Source: Palaemon carinicauda (Eukaryota > Arthropoda > Malacostraca > Decapoda > Palaemonidae). Taken from it: DNA of 64,000 nucleotides. The translations under genes and the position numbers were made by a program. The stretch lies in assembly GCF_036898095.1 (NCBI RefSeq), contig NC_090765.1, forward strand, positions 34,410,835 through 34,474,834, written 5' to 3'. Below, piece by piece: positions 11,365-22,470 of the stretch. Positions within the stretch are counted from its first letter, which is position 1, and each line of letters starts with the position of its first letter. The notes beneath the pieces were generated by a model. The model did not search any database. It was not told where the DNA came from and saw only the letters and a list, made by a program, of their open reading frames with translations.

Positions 11365-11424
<60 letters not shown>

Positions 11425-11582
11425 ATAAGCCAATATGAGAAACAATAACGTGCCAGCTTTAATAGAGCGAGAGAGAGAGAGACCTTTTATGTACAAGTAT
11501 TGAGGTCCACACTAGCCCAATTATTCACTGCAACTTAACCATTATTTACGGAAGCTCATTGTGCATACCTCAAGTCAGTTAC

Positions 11583-11626
<44 letters not shown>

Positions 11627-11678
11627 CTTTCCTACCTTATCAATTACCCAGAATTAATTCTTTCCTGTATTCGCTTAT

Positions 11679-11746
<68 letters not shown>
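11365..11746. repeat. Cluster of (GA)n arrays
   Basis: Pure GA tracts at ~11365-11421, 11469-11482, 11585-11623 and 11684-11746. Sequence between the last two is partly duplicated ('cctaccttatcaat', 'gaattaat', 'tttcctgtattc'), so one GA tract plus flank was copied in tandem. Confidence 0.9.
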
Positions 11747-11748
<2 letters not shown>

Positions 11749-12114
11749 CCTACCTTATCAATCATCAGGAATTAATCATTTCCTGTATTCACTTATTTCG
11801 CAAAAAGAGAAATTTTTATATTGATGCCGGATGATCTTCGCAAGAATATAAAATACTTATCCAAAGAGGATGTGACTTATGAATGGGCCAATTTGCTGCT
11901 CCACACAACACAATTTTGATTAATTTGATGATATAATGTTTATGTGAATTGACTCTTTAACTTAAACGACTTGGAGATTTTTGGCTGCGATATCATTTAT
12001 CTTGAATGTTCAACTGCTCGTATATTTCTTAATAATACTATGGCTAGAATCTAGCAGTATTCTGCTAATGAATCAAACAATAAAATTAACAACAACAACA
12101 GAAAATGCAGTCGT

Positions 12115-12366
12115 TTCTAGTCCACTGCAGGACAGAGGCCTCAGACATATTAATTCATATCTGGGGTTTGGCCAGTTTTCATCACAACGCAGGCCACTGC
12201 AGATTACTGATGGTGGGAGATTTTCGTCTGATCGCTCACAGCAAACCAACCAAGTATAGGTGGCCCTGACTAGTACAGCTTTGCTGATCATGGCAATATG
12301 GAAGCCCTTTCACCACGTTAATGTATCCTCATTCAGAAATGGCAACATTGACTATACAGTAGTACG

Positions 12367-12408
<42 letters not shown>
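12115..12408 (+). mobile_element. Retroposon SINE-B copy 2 with poly(A) tail
   Basis: The copy runs from CCACTGCAGGACAGAGGCCT through 'tctggggtttggccag', 'tggtgggagattttcgtctgatcgctcaca' pieces and 'gctgatcatggcaatat', ending in an A tract of ~42 at 12367-12408. Its second half matches 6032-6162. It lies in lectin intron 2, sense orientation. Confidence 0.7.
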
Positions 12409-12410
<2 letters not shown>

Positions 12411-13033
12411 AATTACATAAGAAACTTGTGGTACATATACGTTCATCTAGCTCTGAACAAGGTGATCAGGCTAAACTTAAATTTAAGCTGGAGATTTTGT
12501 GATGGAAAAACACTTACAGGAAATTCCTACAGGTAATTAGAAAAGAAGCTGCAGAACACTTATTATTTGTTTATAAACAAAAGTGTGGATAGATTGATTT
12601 ATTTTGAGTTTTCTAGCATCCTGACATCAAAGAGCATTGACGGCGATATCGTTTGTTACAAACAAAGGATAAGAGGAAATTAAATTTAAAAACCATAAAA
12701 GCAAAGATTTTCTTTTAAAAGTTAAATAGCTTTCAGAAGCCCTGCTTCTGAAATAAATCTAAAAATACCACTAGCATGGTACAACATATCCTGCCCAAGA
12801 ATTTCGTTCAAGCCTTGAACAGATATGTATTTCTTAAGATGGAAAAGTATATATTGCACAAAGGGTTAAATTTTCATTAAAAAATAAATGTAAGCCATAC
12901 AGGAAGACTTGCCAAAATGTCTCTAATTTGAGACAAAAATCATATATAATGAAAATAAGTACCTAGGTTAATTGTATCTTTCAAAATGACCATCAAGTTC
13001 AATCATTTCATTAATATTCAACCATCTCAACAG
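12409..13033. other. End of intron 2
   Basis: AT-rich with no gene visible. The last bases (TTCAACCATCTCAACAG) form the acceptor for lectin exon 3. Confidence 0.5.
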
Positions 13034-13119
13034 GCATCGCGGTCTAGAATTAGCCATGGATTCAGGAGTCATCAAAGGGAGGAAACACTTCAATTATCAA
13101 CTAGGGTTGCCTGGCACAA
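13034..13119 (+). CDS. C-type lectin gene, exon 3: central part of the lectin domain
   Basis: This 86-base exon lies between CTCAACAG and CACAA|GTAAGT. One base completes the Lys codon begun in exon 2. Then 28 codons read His-Arg-Gly-Leu-Glu-Leu-Ala-Met through Leu-Gly-Leu-Pro-Gly-Thr, and one base is left for exon 4. The Gly-Leu-Glu-Leu-Ala segment sits where lectin domains have the G-G-x-L-A strand, three residues after the exon 2 Cys. Other frames contain stops or do not join in phase. The exon is too short to be noticed by an ORF-length search. Confidence 0.75.
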
Positions 13120-13295
13120 GTAAGTCTGTAGTTATTGCATTTACGTGTTATGAATTTCCATGACATTTTTTTTAAGAATAACAATGCTGTATAGAAAAAA
13201 GAAGATTTTCCTCATCGTCCAAAATTTTTGTAAACGCTGACATCAACAACAAAAATATTTGCATTAATATCACCTTTGCTTCCTTGTCACTTCAG

Positions 13296-13525
13296 GAGAG
13301 CGCTGGACATTGTGGGTGGGAGGCAGGATAAGTGACGAAGGAAACTGGAAATGGAATGATGGCACCACATTACCAAACTTCTTCTGGAGCAAAAATGAAC
13401 CCCGAGTTTATGGGCAAGACTCTACGCCCGCAGGAACCTGCATGGCTATACATGGATTTACTGAATACTATGGCGTTGCTCTGCCGTGCCATTACAAACG
13501 TCGCTTTGTCTGCCAGAAAATCTAA
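13296..13525 (+). CDS. C-type lectin gene, exon 4: carbohydrate-recognition core and stop
   Basis: The acceptor is TCACTTCAG. Two bases complete an Arg codon, then the frame reads ERWTLWVGG, the lectin WIGG-type core. It continues with NWKWNDGT (W-x-W-x-DG), NEPR at the position of the EPN/QPD sugar-specificity loop, a Cys in AGTCMA, and LPC with FVCQK before the stop at 13523-13525. Six cysteines across exons 2-4 fit a long-form domain. The Arg of NEPR where Asn or Asp usually sits, and the absence of a clear WND motif (EYYGVAL is there instead), suggest Ca2+-dependent sugar binding is altered or lost. Shrimp lectins of this type are commonly secreted immune receptors; that role is inferred. 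Confidence 0.85.
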
Positions 13526-14275
13526 ATTTCCACATTTTGTTCTGAATACAATACTAAGGTGTTGCTCTGCCGTGCCATCACAAACGTCGCTTTGTCTGGC
13601 AGAAATTTTAAACTTCCACATATTGTTATGAATACTATGGCATTGCTCTGCCGAGCCATCACAAACGTCGCTTTGTCTGCCAGAAAATTTAAACTTCCCC
13701 ATATTGTTCTGAATACTATGGCATTGCTCTGACGTGCCATCACAAACATTGCTTTGTCTGGCAGAAAATTTACTTCCCCATATTGTTCAGAATACTATGG
13801 CATTGCTCTGACGTGCCATCACAAACGTCGTTTTGTCTGCCAGAAAATTTAAACTTCCCCATATTGTTCTGAATACTATGGCATTGCTCTGCCACGCCAT
13901 CACAAACATTGCTTTGTCTGCCAGAAAATTTAAACTTCCACATACTGTTATGAATACTATGGCATTGCTCTGACGTGCCATCACAAACGTCGTTTTGTCT
14001 GCCAGAAAATTTAACTTCCCCATATTGTTCAGAATACTATGGCATTGCTCTGACGTGCCATCACAAACGTCGTTTTGTCTGCCAGAAAATTTAACTTCCC
14101 CATATTGTTCAGAATACTATGGCATTGCTCTGACGTGCCATCAAAAACGTCCCTTTGTCTGCCAGAAAATTTAAACTTCAACATATTATTCTGAATACTA
14201 CAGCGTTGCTCTGCCGTGCCACAACAAACGTTGCTTCGTCTGCCAGAAAATTTTAACTTCCACATACTGAGATGT
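13526..14275 (+). repeat. Tandem array derived from the lectin 3' coding end (nine extra copies, 79-81 bp)
   Basis: Each unit repeats the last ~60 bases of the lectin coding sequence (from GAATACTATGG through GTCTGCCAGAAAAT), the stop and ~20 UTR bases (CTTCCCCATATTGTT). Unit starts are near 13544, 13629, 13710, 13789, 13870, 13951, 14031, 14111 and 14192. Most units would still encode YYGIAL(P/T)CHHKRRFVCQKI and a stop in the sense frame. Copy 4 (near 13710) has lost the final Cys. No AG acceptor precedes the units, so they are probably transcribed as 3' UTR rather than alternative exons. Confidence 0.9.
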
Positions 14276-16189
14276 TTCAGCCATTAGGGCAAGCCTAAAT
14301 GGTATAAATAACACTTCAAAGGAATATTTATCTTTAAACCCTTTTTATCCATCTTCTACCTCAAATTGTTTACACTGCTATTGTTGTTCTCTTATAGTAA
14401 TGCAATTATGCTATTACAATATTAAATGATATACAAAACCCTTTGTAACAATAGCAAGAAAATTGAAAATTACCAGAAATATAAATCTATATTAATTTTT
14501 TTTTTAGTATTCAATTAATATGTCTCTAAAACTATACAAAGGGCACTAGAAATTACATTTAATTTTAGACTACAAATTCTGTATGTCTCTCTAACTTTTT
14601 AATGTCATTTTCTAAGTTAATTAGATTATAATTACTATTTTTCAACTCGATGTATTAGACTACACATTCTGTATCTCTCTTACCCTTTAAGGTAATTTTC
14701 TAAATTTATTAGGCTATATCGACTATTTTATACTCTAAGACTGTGTGGGATAAAATTTTAATGAAGAAAATCAATGTATATCTCTATCTAAGGGGATCAT
14801 CACAAAGATTTGCCAAAATGAAAAAGGCCAAGCCACATAGGTAGCCACTAGAACATTTTCTTGCATTTAACTATCCATAATATCTAGTTTCAACATGTTT
14901 CAACAGTGAATTAGCCTTGGATTTTGGCATTGACAATTATATTTATATCACCTATACAGCATTTTCAAATATATCTTATTCTATATAAAAGTTTACTATA
15001 AACAGATTTGAAGTTTCATCCATAACCTTTTCCTATAATAGAAAAGAATAAAAAAATAAAATTCAAAGTAAAGTAATCCCTAGATTCTTAACATAACCAA
15101 TAGTAATTGTCCTTATATGCTAAGCTGCAACCCAGGTAGGGAATAATAAACAGACTACAATACTAAATTATAAAAATGAAATAACAATATGATAACCATA
15201 TAAACATGACTATACAGTACACTGAAGAGAACACTCATGATGGTTTTGAAAATGAAGGATCAAAATATGAGGATGAATGGAAACATAAAGAGCAACCTCT
15301 TGATAAACCACCTGGCTTCCTAACATTACACTTAAAAATAAGAGGAAGAGAAAATTGATGGAAAGGCATGCTTGAGTGCATCCATAAGCTATTGAACTAT
15401 AATTCAAAACAGTGAAACGCTAAACAAACTATAGCACTATCCAAAACTATATAACATTGCTTTAATTTCAAAGCATTTCTCTCCTAAACAGCTGCTAATG
15501 TCTCTTTCTAACCTTCTAATGTGAACAAATAGCCATCTAATTATGTGAGAGTGTAAGGTTTGCACAATTACTTGGTGATGTCAGATACGAGAGGTAAGAG
15601 GAAAATGTTAAAGAAATATATCAAACCTATTGGTTTATGCGTAGGCAAAAAGCCAGGTAACACAGAGAATGCAAAGACAACACATGCGCTAACACATGGG
15701 AAAAAACTAAGGTCACGAGAGAAGCTAAAGAAATGACCTCACGCGTCAACGACCAGGAGTGGAATGGTGGCCTTTGACCTTGGCGACCAATGATGACTGA
15801 GCTTCCTCTGAGGAGGAAGCTATTGGACCTCCTTCTGAGGAGAAAGTTATAAGAGGTTTCTCCGCCACAGCACAAAACCACGAGACTGGGGATTTTGTCA
15901 TAAGGAGAGCACTGGGAACACTCAATGAAAATGCAACAGAGGAATCCCCATATATGGGTATCCCTGTCAGTGCCAAGTGAGCTCACCAAGCAAACACTTT
16001 TCACTATCGGGCAAGCAGGTACAGCGAACAATCTGTTTGAATCGGATAAATTCCTCCTAAGACAGACGAACTACCATCATCTTCCTGATAAAAGAGCAAG
16101 AACAACACTCTAAAGAGTTGGTTGCTCTATATAGTCGCCCGTTCACAAAGGTACACAGCACACCAGGTTTCGAAGGTTTGTATCCTTAG
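14276..16189. other. Intergenic sequence, no gene supported
   Basis: AT-rich to about 15600, with a SINE-A-like scrap at 15117-15145 ('gctaagctgcaacccaggtagg'). AATAAA signals near 15047-15060 could serve the lectin transcript. From 15600 to 16130 base composition is more even and a minus-strand frame is open over 15627-16031 (134 codons), but it has no recognisable domain. A short inverted repeat, GCTTCCTCTGAGGAGGAAGC, lies at ~15801. Confidence 0.5.
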
Positions 16190-16530
16190 AAAAATGATAT
16201 TTTAATTATAAAATAAATTTTTGAATATACTTACCCGGTGAATATATAGCTGCAACTCTGTTGCTCGACAGACAAACTCTACGGAAAAAACTCGCCAGCG
16301 ATCGCTACACAGGTTGCGGGTGTGCCCAACAGCGCCATCTGTCGACCAGATACCCAGCTCTTATGTAAACAAAGACTCAATTTTCTCCTCGTCCCACTGC
16401 GTCTCTATTGGGGAGGAAGGGAGGGTCATTTAATTTATATATTCACCGGGTAAGTATATTCAAAAATTTATTTTATAATTAAAATATCATTTTTAAATAT
16501 TTAACTTAGCCGGTGAATATATAGCTGATT
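16190..16530 (-). repeat. Element A right ITR and ICR
   Basis: ITR sequence (16230-16398) is the inverted match of 22470-22625. The ICR spans ~16437-16527: 16437-16494 is the reverse complement of the outer right end (16190-16255), and 16494-16527 is the reverse complement of the outer left end (22607-22640). Together the ICR represents the junction of the two termini, the defining DIRS feature proposed to template circularisation of the cDNA. Confidence 0.85.
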
Positions 16531-16921
16531 CACACCCAGGATGGTGGGTAGAGACCAGTAATATATGTTTACATTTTATGAGCTAAGAGTTTTTTATTTC
16601 ATTTTAGAAGTTATCAAAATAACAAAAACAAAATAAATAGGTACCTGGTAAGGAAGTCGACTTGAACAATTACTCTGCCTTTTAAGTACGTCTTCCTTAC
16701 GGAGCCTCGCGATCCTCTTAGGATGCTGATCGACCCCTAGGAGCTGAAGTATCAAGGGTTGCAACCCATACAACAGGACCTCATCAAACCCCTAATCTAG
16801 GCGCTCTCAAGAAATGACTTTGACCACCCGCCAAATCAACCAGGATGCGAAAGGCTTCTTAGCCTTCCGGACAACCCATAAAAAAACAACATTTCAAGAG
16901 ACAGATTAAAAGGATAAGGAA

Positions 16922-18292
16922 TTAGGGAATTGTAGTGGTTGAGCCCTCACCCACTACTGCACTCGCTGCTACGAATGGTCCCAGTGTGTAGCAGTTCTCG
17001 TAAAGAGACTGGACATCTTTCAAGTAAAATGACGCGAACACTGACTTGCTTCTCCAATAGGTTGCGTCCATTATACTTTGCAGAGATATATTTTGCTTAA
17101 AGGCCACGGAAGTTGTTACAGCTCTAACTTCGTGCGTCTTCACCTTAAGCAAAGTTCGGTCTTCCTCACTCAGATGTGAATGAGCTTCTCGTATTAACAA
17201 TCTGATAAAGTCTGACCAAGCATTCTTTGACATAGGCAAGGATGGTTTCTTAACTGAACACCATAAATCTTCAGATTGGCCTCGTAAAGGTTTAGTACGC
17301 TTTAAATAGAACTTAAGAGCTCTAACAGGGCATAAGACTCTTTCTAGTTCATTGCCTACGATCTCCGATAAGCTGGGAATATCGAAAGATTTAGGCCAAG
17401 GCCGAGAAGGCAGCTCATTTTTGGCTAGAAAACCAAGTTGTAGCGAACAAGTGGCTTTTTCCGACGAAAATCCGATGTTCTTGCTGAAGGCATGAATCTC
17501 ACTGACTCTTTTAGCCGAGGCTAAGCATACCAGGAAAAGAGTCTTAAGAGTGAGATCTTTCAGGGAGGCTGATTGTAACGGCTCCAACCTGTCTGACATG
17601 AGGAATCTTAGTACCACGTCTAAGTTCCATCCAGGGGTAGCCAAACGACGCTCCTTGGTGGTCTCAAAAGACTTAAGGAGGTCTTGCAGATCTTTATGTT
17701 TGGAAAGATCTAAGCCTATATGCCGGAAGACCGATGCCAACATGCTTCTGTAGCCCTTGATAGTGGGAGCTGAAAGGGATCGTCCTTTTCTCAGGTATAA
17801 GAGAAAATCAGCTATTTGAGCTACAGAGGTACTGGTCGAGGATACAGAAACTGACTTGCACCAGTCTCGGAAGACTTCCCACTTCGATTGGTAGACTCTA
17901 ATGGAAGACGCTCTCCTTGCTCTAGCAATCGCACTGGCTGCTTCCTTCGAAAAGCCTCTAGCTCTCGAGAGTCTTTCGATAGTCTGAAGGCAGTCAGACG
18001 AAGAGCGTGGAGGCTTTGGAGTACCTTCTTTACGTGTGGCTGACGTAGAAGGTCTACCCTTAGAGGAAGACTTCTGGGAACGTCTACTAACCATCGAAGT
18101 ATCTCGGTGAACCATTCTCTCGCGGGCCAGAGGGAAGCAACTAACGTCAACCTTGTCCCTTCGTGAGAGGCGAACTTCTGCAGTACCTTGTTGACAATCT
18201 TGAACGGTGGGAATGCGTAGAGATCCAGATGTGACCAATCTAGGAGGAAAGCATCTATATGTATTGCTGCTGGGTCCGGGACTGGAGAGCAA
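16922..18292 (-). CDS. Element A tyrosine recombinase (YR)
   Basis: A 456-residue frame. The N-terminal ~95 residues overlap the RNase H/methyltransferase frame and are probably not a domain. A core-binding region follows (SKWEVFRDWCK ~140, then IKGYRSMLA), and then the catalytic domain. The active-site set is visible: Arg in SAKRVSE (~262), His-x-x-Arg in THEVRAV (~387-390), Trp in TYWRSKS, and Tyr in ASFYLKD (~422). In DIRS elements this enzyme integrates the circular double-stranded DNA intermediate. No stop or frameshift interrupts the domain, so it may be functional although the rest of A is defective. The real start is unknown because the frame overlaps the upstream gene. Confidence 0.8.
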   Translation of the reverse strand: MLSSPGPSSNTYRCFPPRLVTSGSLRIPTVQDCQQGTAEVRLSRRDKVDVSCFPLARERMVHRDTSMVSRRSQKSSSKGRPSTSATRKEGTPKPPRSSSDCLQTIERLSRARGFSKEAASAIARARRASSIRVYQSKWEVFRDWCKSVSVSSTSTSVAQIADFLLYLRKGRSLSAPTIKGYRSMLASVFRHIGLDLSKHKDLQDLLKSFETTKERRLATPGWNLDVVLRFLMSDRLEPLQSASLKDLTLKTLFLVCLASAKRVSEIHAFSKNIGFSSEKATCSLQLGFLAKNELPSRPWPKSFDIPSLSEIVGNELERVLCPVRALKFYLKRTKPLRGQSEDLWCSVKKPSLPMSKNAWSDFIRLLIREAHSHLSEEDRTLLKVKTHEVRAVTTSVAFKQNISLQSIMDATYWRSKSVFASFYLKDVQSLYENCYTLGPFVAASAVVGEGSTTTIP

Positions 18293-19075
18293 TAGATTGG
18301 AAGCCTCTTGGTCAGCGAGGTTGCAAAGAGGTCTATGGATGGTTTACCCCAAGTGGCCCAAAGTCTCTTGCATACATCCTTGTGGAGGGTCCATTCGGTT
18401 GGAATTACTTGCCCTTTCCGACTGAGACAATCTGCTATGACGTTCAAGTCGCCTTGGATGAACCTGGTTACTAGGGAGATGTCTTGACCTTTTGACCAGA
18501 TGAGCAGGTCCCTTGCGATCTCGTACAACGTCAGTGAGTGGGTACCTCCTTGTTTGGAGATGTACGCCAAGGCCGTGGTGTTGTCCGAGTTAACTTCCAC
18601 CACTTTGCCTCGAAGGAGAGACTTGAAGCTTTTCAAGGCCAGATGTACTGCCAACAGCTCCTTGCAGTTGATATGCATGCTCCTCTGACTCGAGTTCCAC
18701 AGTCCTGAGCATTCCCGACCGTCTAGTGTCGCGCCCCAGCCCACGTCCGATGCGTCCGAGAAGAGAACGTGGTTGGGAGTCTAAACAGCCAGGGGAAGAC
18801 CCTCTCTTAGGTTGATATTGTCCTTCCACCAAGTCAGAAAAGACTTTATCTTTTCGGAAACCGGGATCGAGACCGCTTCTAGCGTCTTGTCCTTTTTCCA
18901 GTGAAAAGCTAGATGGTATTGAAGAGGACGGAGGTGTAGTCTTCCTAGTGACACAAATTGTTCCACGGATGACAGCGTCCCTACCAGACTCAACCACAGC
19001 CTGACTGAGCAGCGTTCCTTCTTCAGCATCTTCTGGATGGATAGCAGGGCTTGATCTATTCTGGGGGCTGATCGT
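17821..19075 (-). pseudogene. Element A RT thumb, RNase H and methyltransferase-like region (RT core missing)
   Basis: The frame 17821-18744 begins MGWGATLDG inside RNase H and contains INCKELLA, NSDNTTAL and NVIADCLSR, the expected RNase H acidic positions. It then has DLFATS, FPPFKI and LWPAREW, the region after RNase H described in DIRS elements as related to Dam-type N6-adenine methyltransferases. Upstream, 18781-19029 encodes the RT thumb in the same register but ends at a stop (SLPLAV-stop type break near 18781). The fingers and palm with YLDD are deleted, and Gag joins directly near 19078. Confidence 0.75.
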
Positions 19076-19079
19076 CTTG

Positions 19080-21300
19080 TTATTCAGCAACGTCCTCATC
19101 AGAGGGTTCCTCATCCGAAAACTGATGAGGAAACGGCAACGGAGTGGGCAACGTCTGGCTCGCTGAGTCCGGTCGCACTGGTGCATGCGTGACGGAGCCG
19201 GACGCAACATCATGGAACTGCTGCACAGTCTGTGAACTGTCAACAACCATGGGTGCGCGAGGAAGCACAGCGTCCACCCGAGACTGTCTAGACCGTCTGG
19301 GTTGTGCAGTCAACACCCTACCGGGTTGCTGAGGTTGACGCACTGCGTCAAAACAAGTCACCTCTGCTGGTTGTTGAACGTCCTGAACGTCAACAACCAC
19401 CTCCGAGCGTCGCTTAACGTCAACGTGCGGCTGGCAACCCACACTGGGTCGCATCGGTGGAGGAACCACCTCAACTGGCAGACGCGAGAAGGTTACCTCA
19501 GCGTCAACAGGGCGCACAACCGACCGGTTGGAAGGTTGTTGGCCAGAAGGTTCGGCAGCAACCTTCTCCGCATTAAAGTCCTCTATCAAGGACGCAAGCT
19601 TGGACTGCATGTCTTGCAGCAAAGCCCATTTAGGGTCTACGGGAGCAGGTGCGGCAACAGACGGGGTTAGCGACTGAGGCGGTACCGCTTTCCATCCCTG
19701 AAAGCCTTGTTTATGCATGACATAATTGTACAGCAAAACTTCAAAGGCTCGAAAACAGCTGCGAAGTTGACCTGTAAAAAACTTGGAGCGTCTCCTGGCC
19801 AGGCGCCAGGGAGAGTCTACGAGATTTGAGAAGTCTATCTGGGCAGAGGCATGAACTCCCAAGCCGAGAACTTCTCTCGTGTCATAACAGACTCTCGCTC
19901 TATAAGCCAGTTTAAAAGAAGGGAAAGCAAAGGCTGTATCCCCCAAGCTCCTCCTGGTGATAAACCAGTCGCCTAGCCAACGTAAAGCTCTCTAGGAGAG
20001 CGAGAGAGCACTAGCTTAAAAACAACGGCTTCGAAGTAGCTAGGCCTAGTGTAAGCTCTGACGTTTAGGCGAACGAGGAGCAGCAGTTACAAAAAGATCC
20101 GGACAAAGATCCTTAAAAAAAAATCATCATGATTTAATTAAAGTCCATAGAGGGCTAAGCAGCTTTAGGCTCCTCTCCATCTGACAGAGTCCTCAAGGGA
20201 ATATCAGTAGGAGGGGGAACAGCAACTTCCTCATCTACAGGAACCTTGTCCGATAAAAGCTGAGTCTCAAGCAAGGGAGAGACCTACCGTGGTGGCAATG
20301 CTTTACAAGCAGAGTCCACACTCACTGGTGCATTAGTAGCGGACCAGAACGCAACGTCATGTAACTGCTTGACAGTCTGTGAACTGTCAACAACTGAACT
20401 GTCAACCACAACAGGTGCGTGAGGACGCACAGCGTCCACTCGAGACTGCTTTGACTGCCTAGACTGAGCAGTCAAAACAACTCTAGAAAGCGGAGGTTGA
20501 CGCACAGCGTCAAAACAAGTCAACTCCGATTGTTAGCGAACGTCTTGAACGTCAACAGGAGCATCAGCAAGTGGCCTAACGTCCAAATGCGGCTGAAAAT
20601 CCACACGAGACCGCATCGAGTGTGGTTCTAAACAACCTGACTGACGTGACTTAGCTACGCCAACGTCAACAGGAAGCACAAAGGAACGTTAGGTTGGCTG
20701 AAAGCCAGGATATCGATGAGATAAACGGCTAGACTCAACGGACTAATCGGCAGAATAGTCTTCCATAAGGGAGGCAAGCATATTCTGCATGTCTTGCCAT
20801 ACAACCCATTAAGGATCAACGGAAATGGTTGTGGTAAGAGACGAGGGTAACGTCTGTGACCGCAACACTTTGCCAACAAAAAAGACTCTCGGAGTCTGTG
20901 TTACGCTTTTGTTAGGCGGCGAGCAGTTATCCGATGACTGCATAGGGTCAGAGCTGTCCTAATGGCTGTAACCAGGACGCTGGACCTGTCCTGAAAGGAC
21001 TGACTTTCGCTTAAGGGCTTCGAAACCTTGTGACAGGTTTCTTATGCGAAAAGCCTTCGGATGACGAGGAGAAAAAACGTCTCTCTCGTCTTATGGTAGG
21101 GGAGATCTTGGTAAGATACACCCGATACCATAGAGGGAAACGTATGTTCGTTGATCAAGGCCTCTCGAACCCATAAGTCGTTCGACATTACTTCTCCCCT
21201 GTTTGGGAGCTTGCAAGAGGTCCCGGACTAGGTGAACGACAGGCACGAACAGACGAATCCTCGGACGCAACACTGTAACACTTTGCGCAATATCACTTTA
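19080..21300 (-). pseudogene. Element A Gag remnant, scrambled and duplicated
   Basis: Read on the minus strand, a degenerate Gag N-terminal/middle block (21280-20160) is followed by part of the Gag C-terminal domain (about 19950-19720: FPSFKLAY, VLGLGVHASAQIDFSNLVDS). A second, better-preserved middle block follows (19710-19080: VDPKWALLQDMQSKL, VDAEVTF, ending FSDEEPSDED). In the intact order of C and F the C-terminal domain comes last, so A carries a duplication or rearrangement. The open frame 19080-19946 (288 codons) spans the abnormal joint. Val-Asp-Val/Ala-rich repeats in the middle arise from many AACGTCAAC-like words. Confidence 0.7.
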
Positions 21301-22470
21301 TCACTTCGATTTTCTGTTTTGCACTTATTTCACTGAAATCGAAACTTTTACTGATTTCTACCTGAAGCACGCAATTCTACCCTTATCAAAAGGTAGTAAT
21401 TGCGAAATCAGTCGTATAATGCAAGCTCATTAATACCAGCAAAAAACAGAAAACATATTTTAAGATAAAAATTTCAGTGGCTGGGGAAGAGACTAAACAC
21501 TAGTTCCTTCAAAACTACGTTTTCAATCTCTCACCGTACATTGCCTTGGGACGAGAATAAAAACTAAAAACGTTTTATCCTTTCTCCCCGTACCGAGACT
21601 AGGGACGAGAGCAACTCGAGAACAACGTTACCCGCTTGAACGGAACGTTTTCTCTCCTCTCTCTCCCTCCGTCTCTATCTTCTTGATTTCGCAACTAAAA
21701 GAAGAGCCCAATTACATTTCGTCAAAAAAACATGTTATTTGACCAAAGGAAAAAACTGAAAGGTTTTTCAATTAAAAAGTTCCTTTAAAATAGAATTTAA
21801 AACATTTAAGCTTAGAAAGAATGAACAAAATGTCAGAATCGATTTACTCTTTCTGCAAAGTGAAACCGTGATACACTCTCTCTCTATCGTAACGATAGAG
21901 CGCATGTTGAACGTCCTGAACGTCAACAACTGCGTAGCATAAATAAACTAAACGTTAATTCATCTTTGAAAAAGGTACGAAGACTATTCAAAGAAATTCT
22001 TTCATAAAATATTTCATTTAAAAAGTTTTAAATCCTTAGCTCTTTAAAAGCTATTTACGATATAAAGGGCTCAACGTTGATTAACTTCGGTTTCCAAGTT
22101 AGGACCGCCTACTCTCAGGAAAGGTCGCATATAAACAAAACATTAAAATTTATTTTTTATGTTTATTATAAATGGAAAGTTAATCGAAGAGGAAAATCTA
22201 TAATTAATTTATAACGTGATAAGATAATTACTAAAAGCCTAAACACACTTCCGTCTAAGGGAAGGGTCGGCCATTTAAAAGTGAAAGAAAGTCCATACTC
22301 TCTTTGTCACCAAAATTAAATCTATCCAAAACGAGTTCAAGATTTAAGATGAAGATAAAACACCTGCACTGCGAAAGCTCAAACCAGAAAATAGTACTTC
22401 ACCAAATATGATGGGAAAAACTCCAGGTTTCAACAGCGAGTAAAGTACGTCTTGTCGACACGTCGACAGA
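21300..22470 (-). promoter_or_regulatory. Element A leader with conserved inverted repeats
   Basis: No ORF. On the minus strand it carries GTTGACGTTCAGGACGTTCAAC-like and CTCTATCGTTACGATAGAG palindromes (plus-strand positions ~21880-21935). Both are also in the leaders of D (40508-40560) and G (63852-63903). Further flanking words ('tttgttcattctttct') are shared. The leader probably holds the promoter and RNA structure for this lineage. No TATA box was assigned. Confidence 0.5.

Noticed and set aside
15627..16031. 134-codon minus-strand ORF
   Set aside because: No recognisable domain, an overlapping frame is open as well, and no splice or start context supports it.
16922..18292. Phage or bacterial integrase
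   Set aside because: The R-H-R-Y recombinase sits behind RT-RNase H and between ITR and ICR, the DIRS retrotransposon arrangement; no prophage genes are present.
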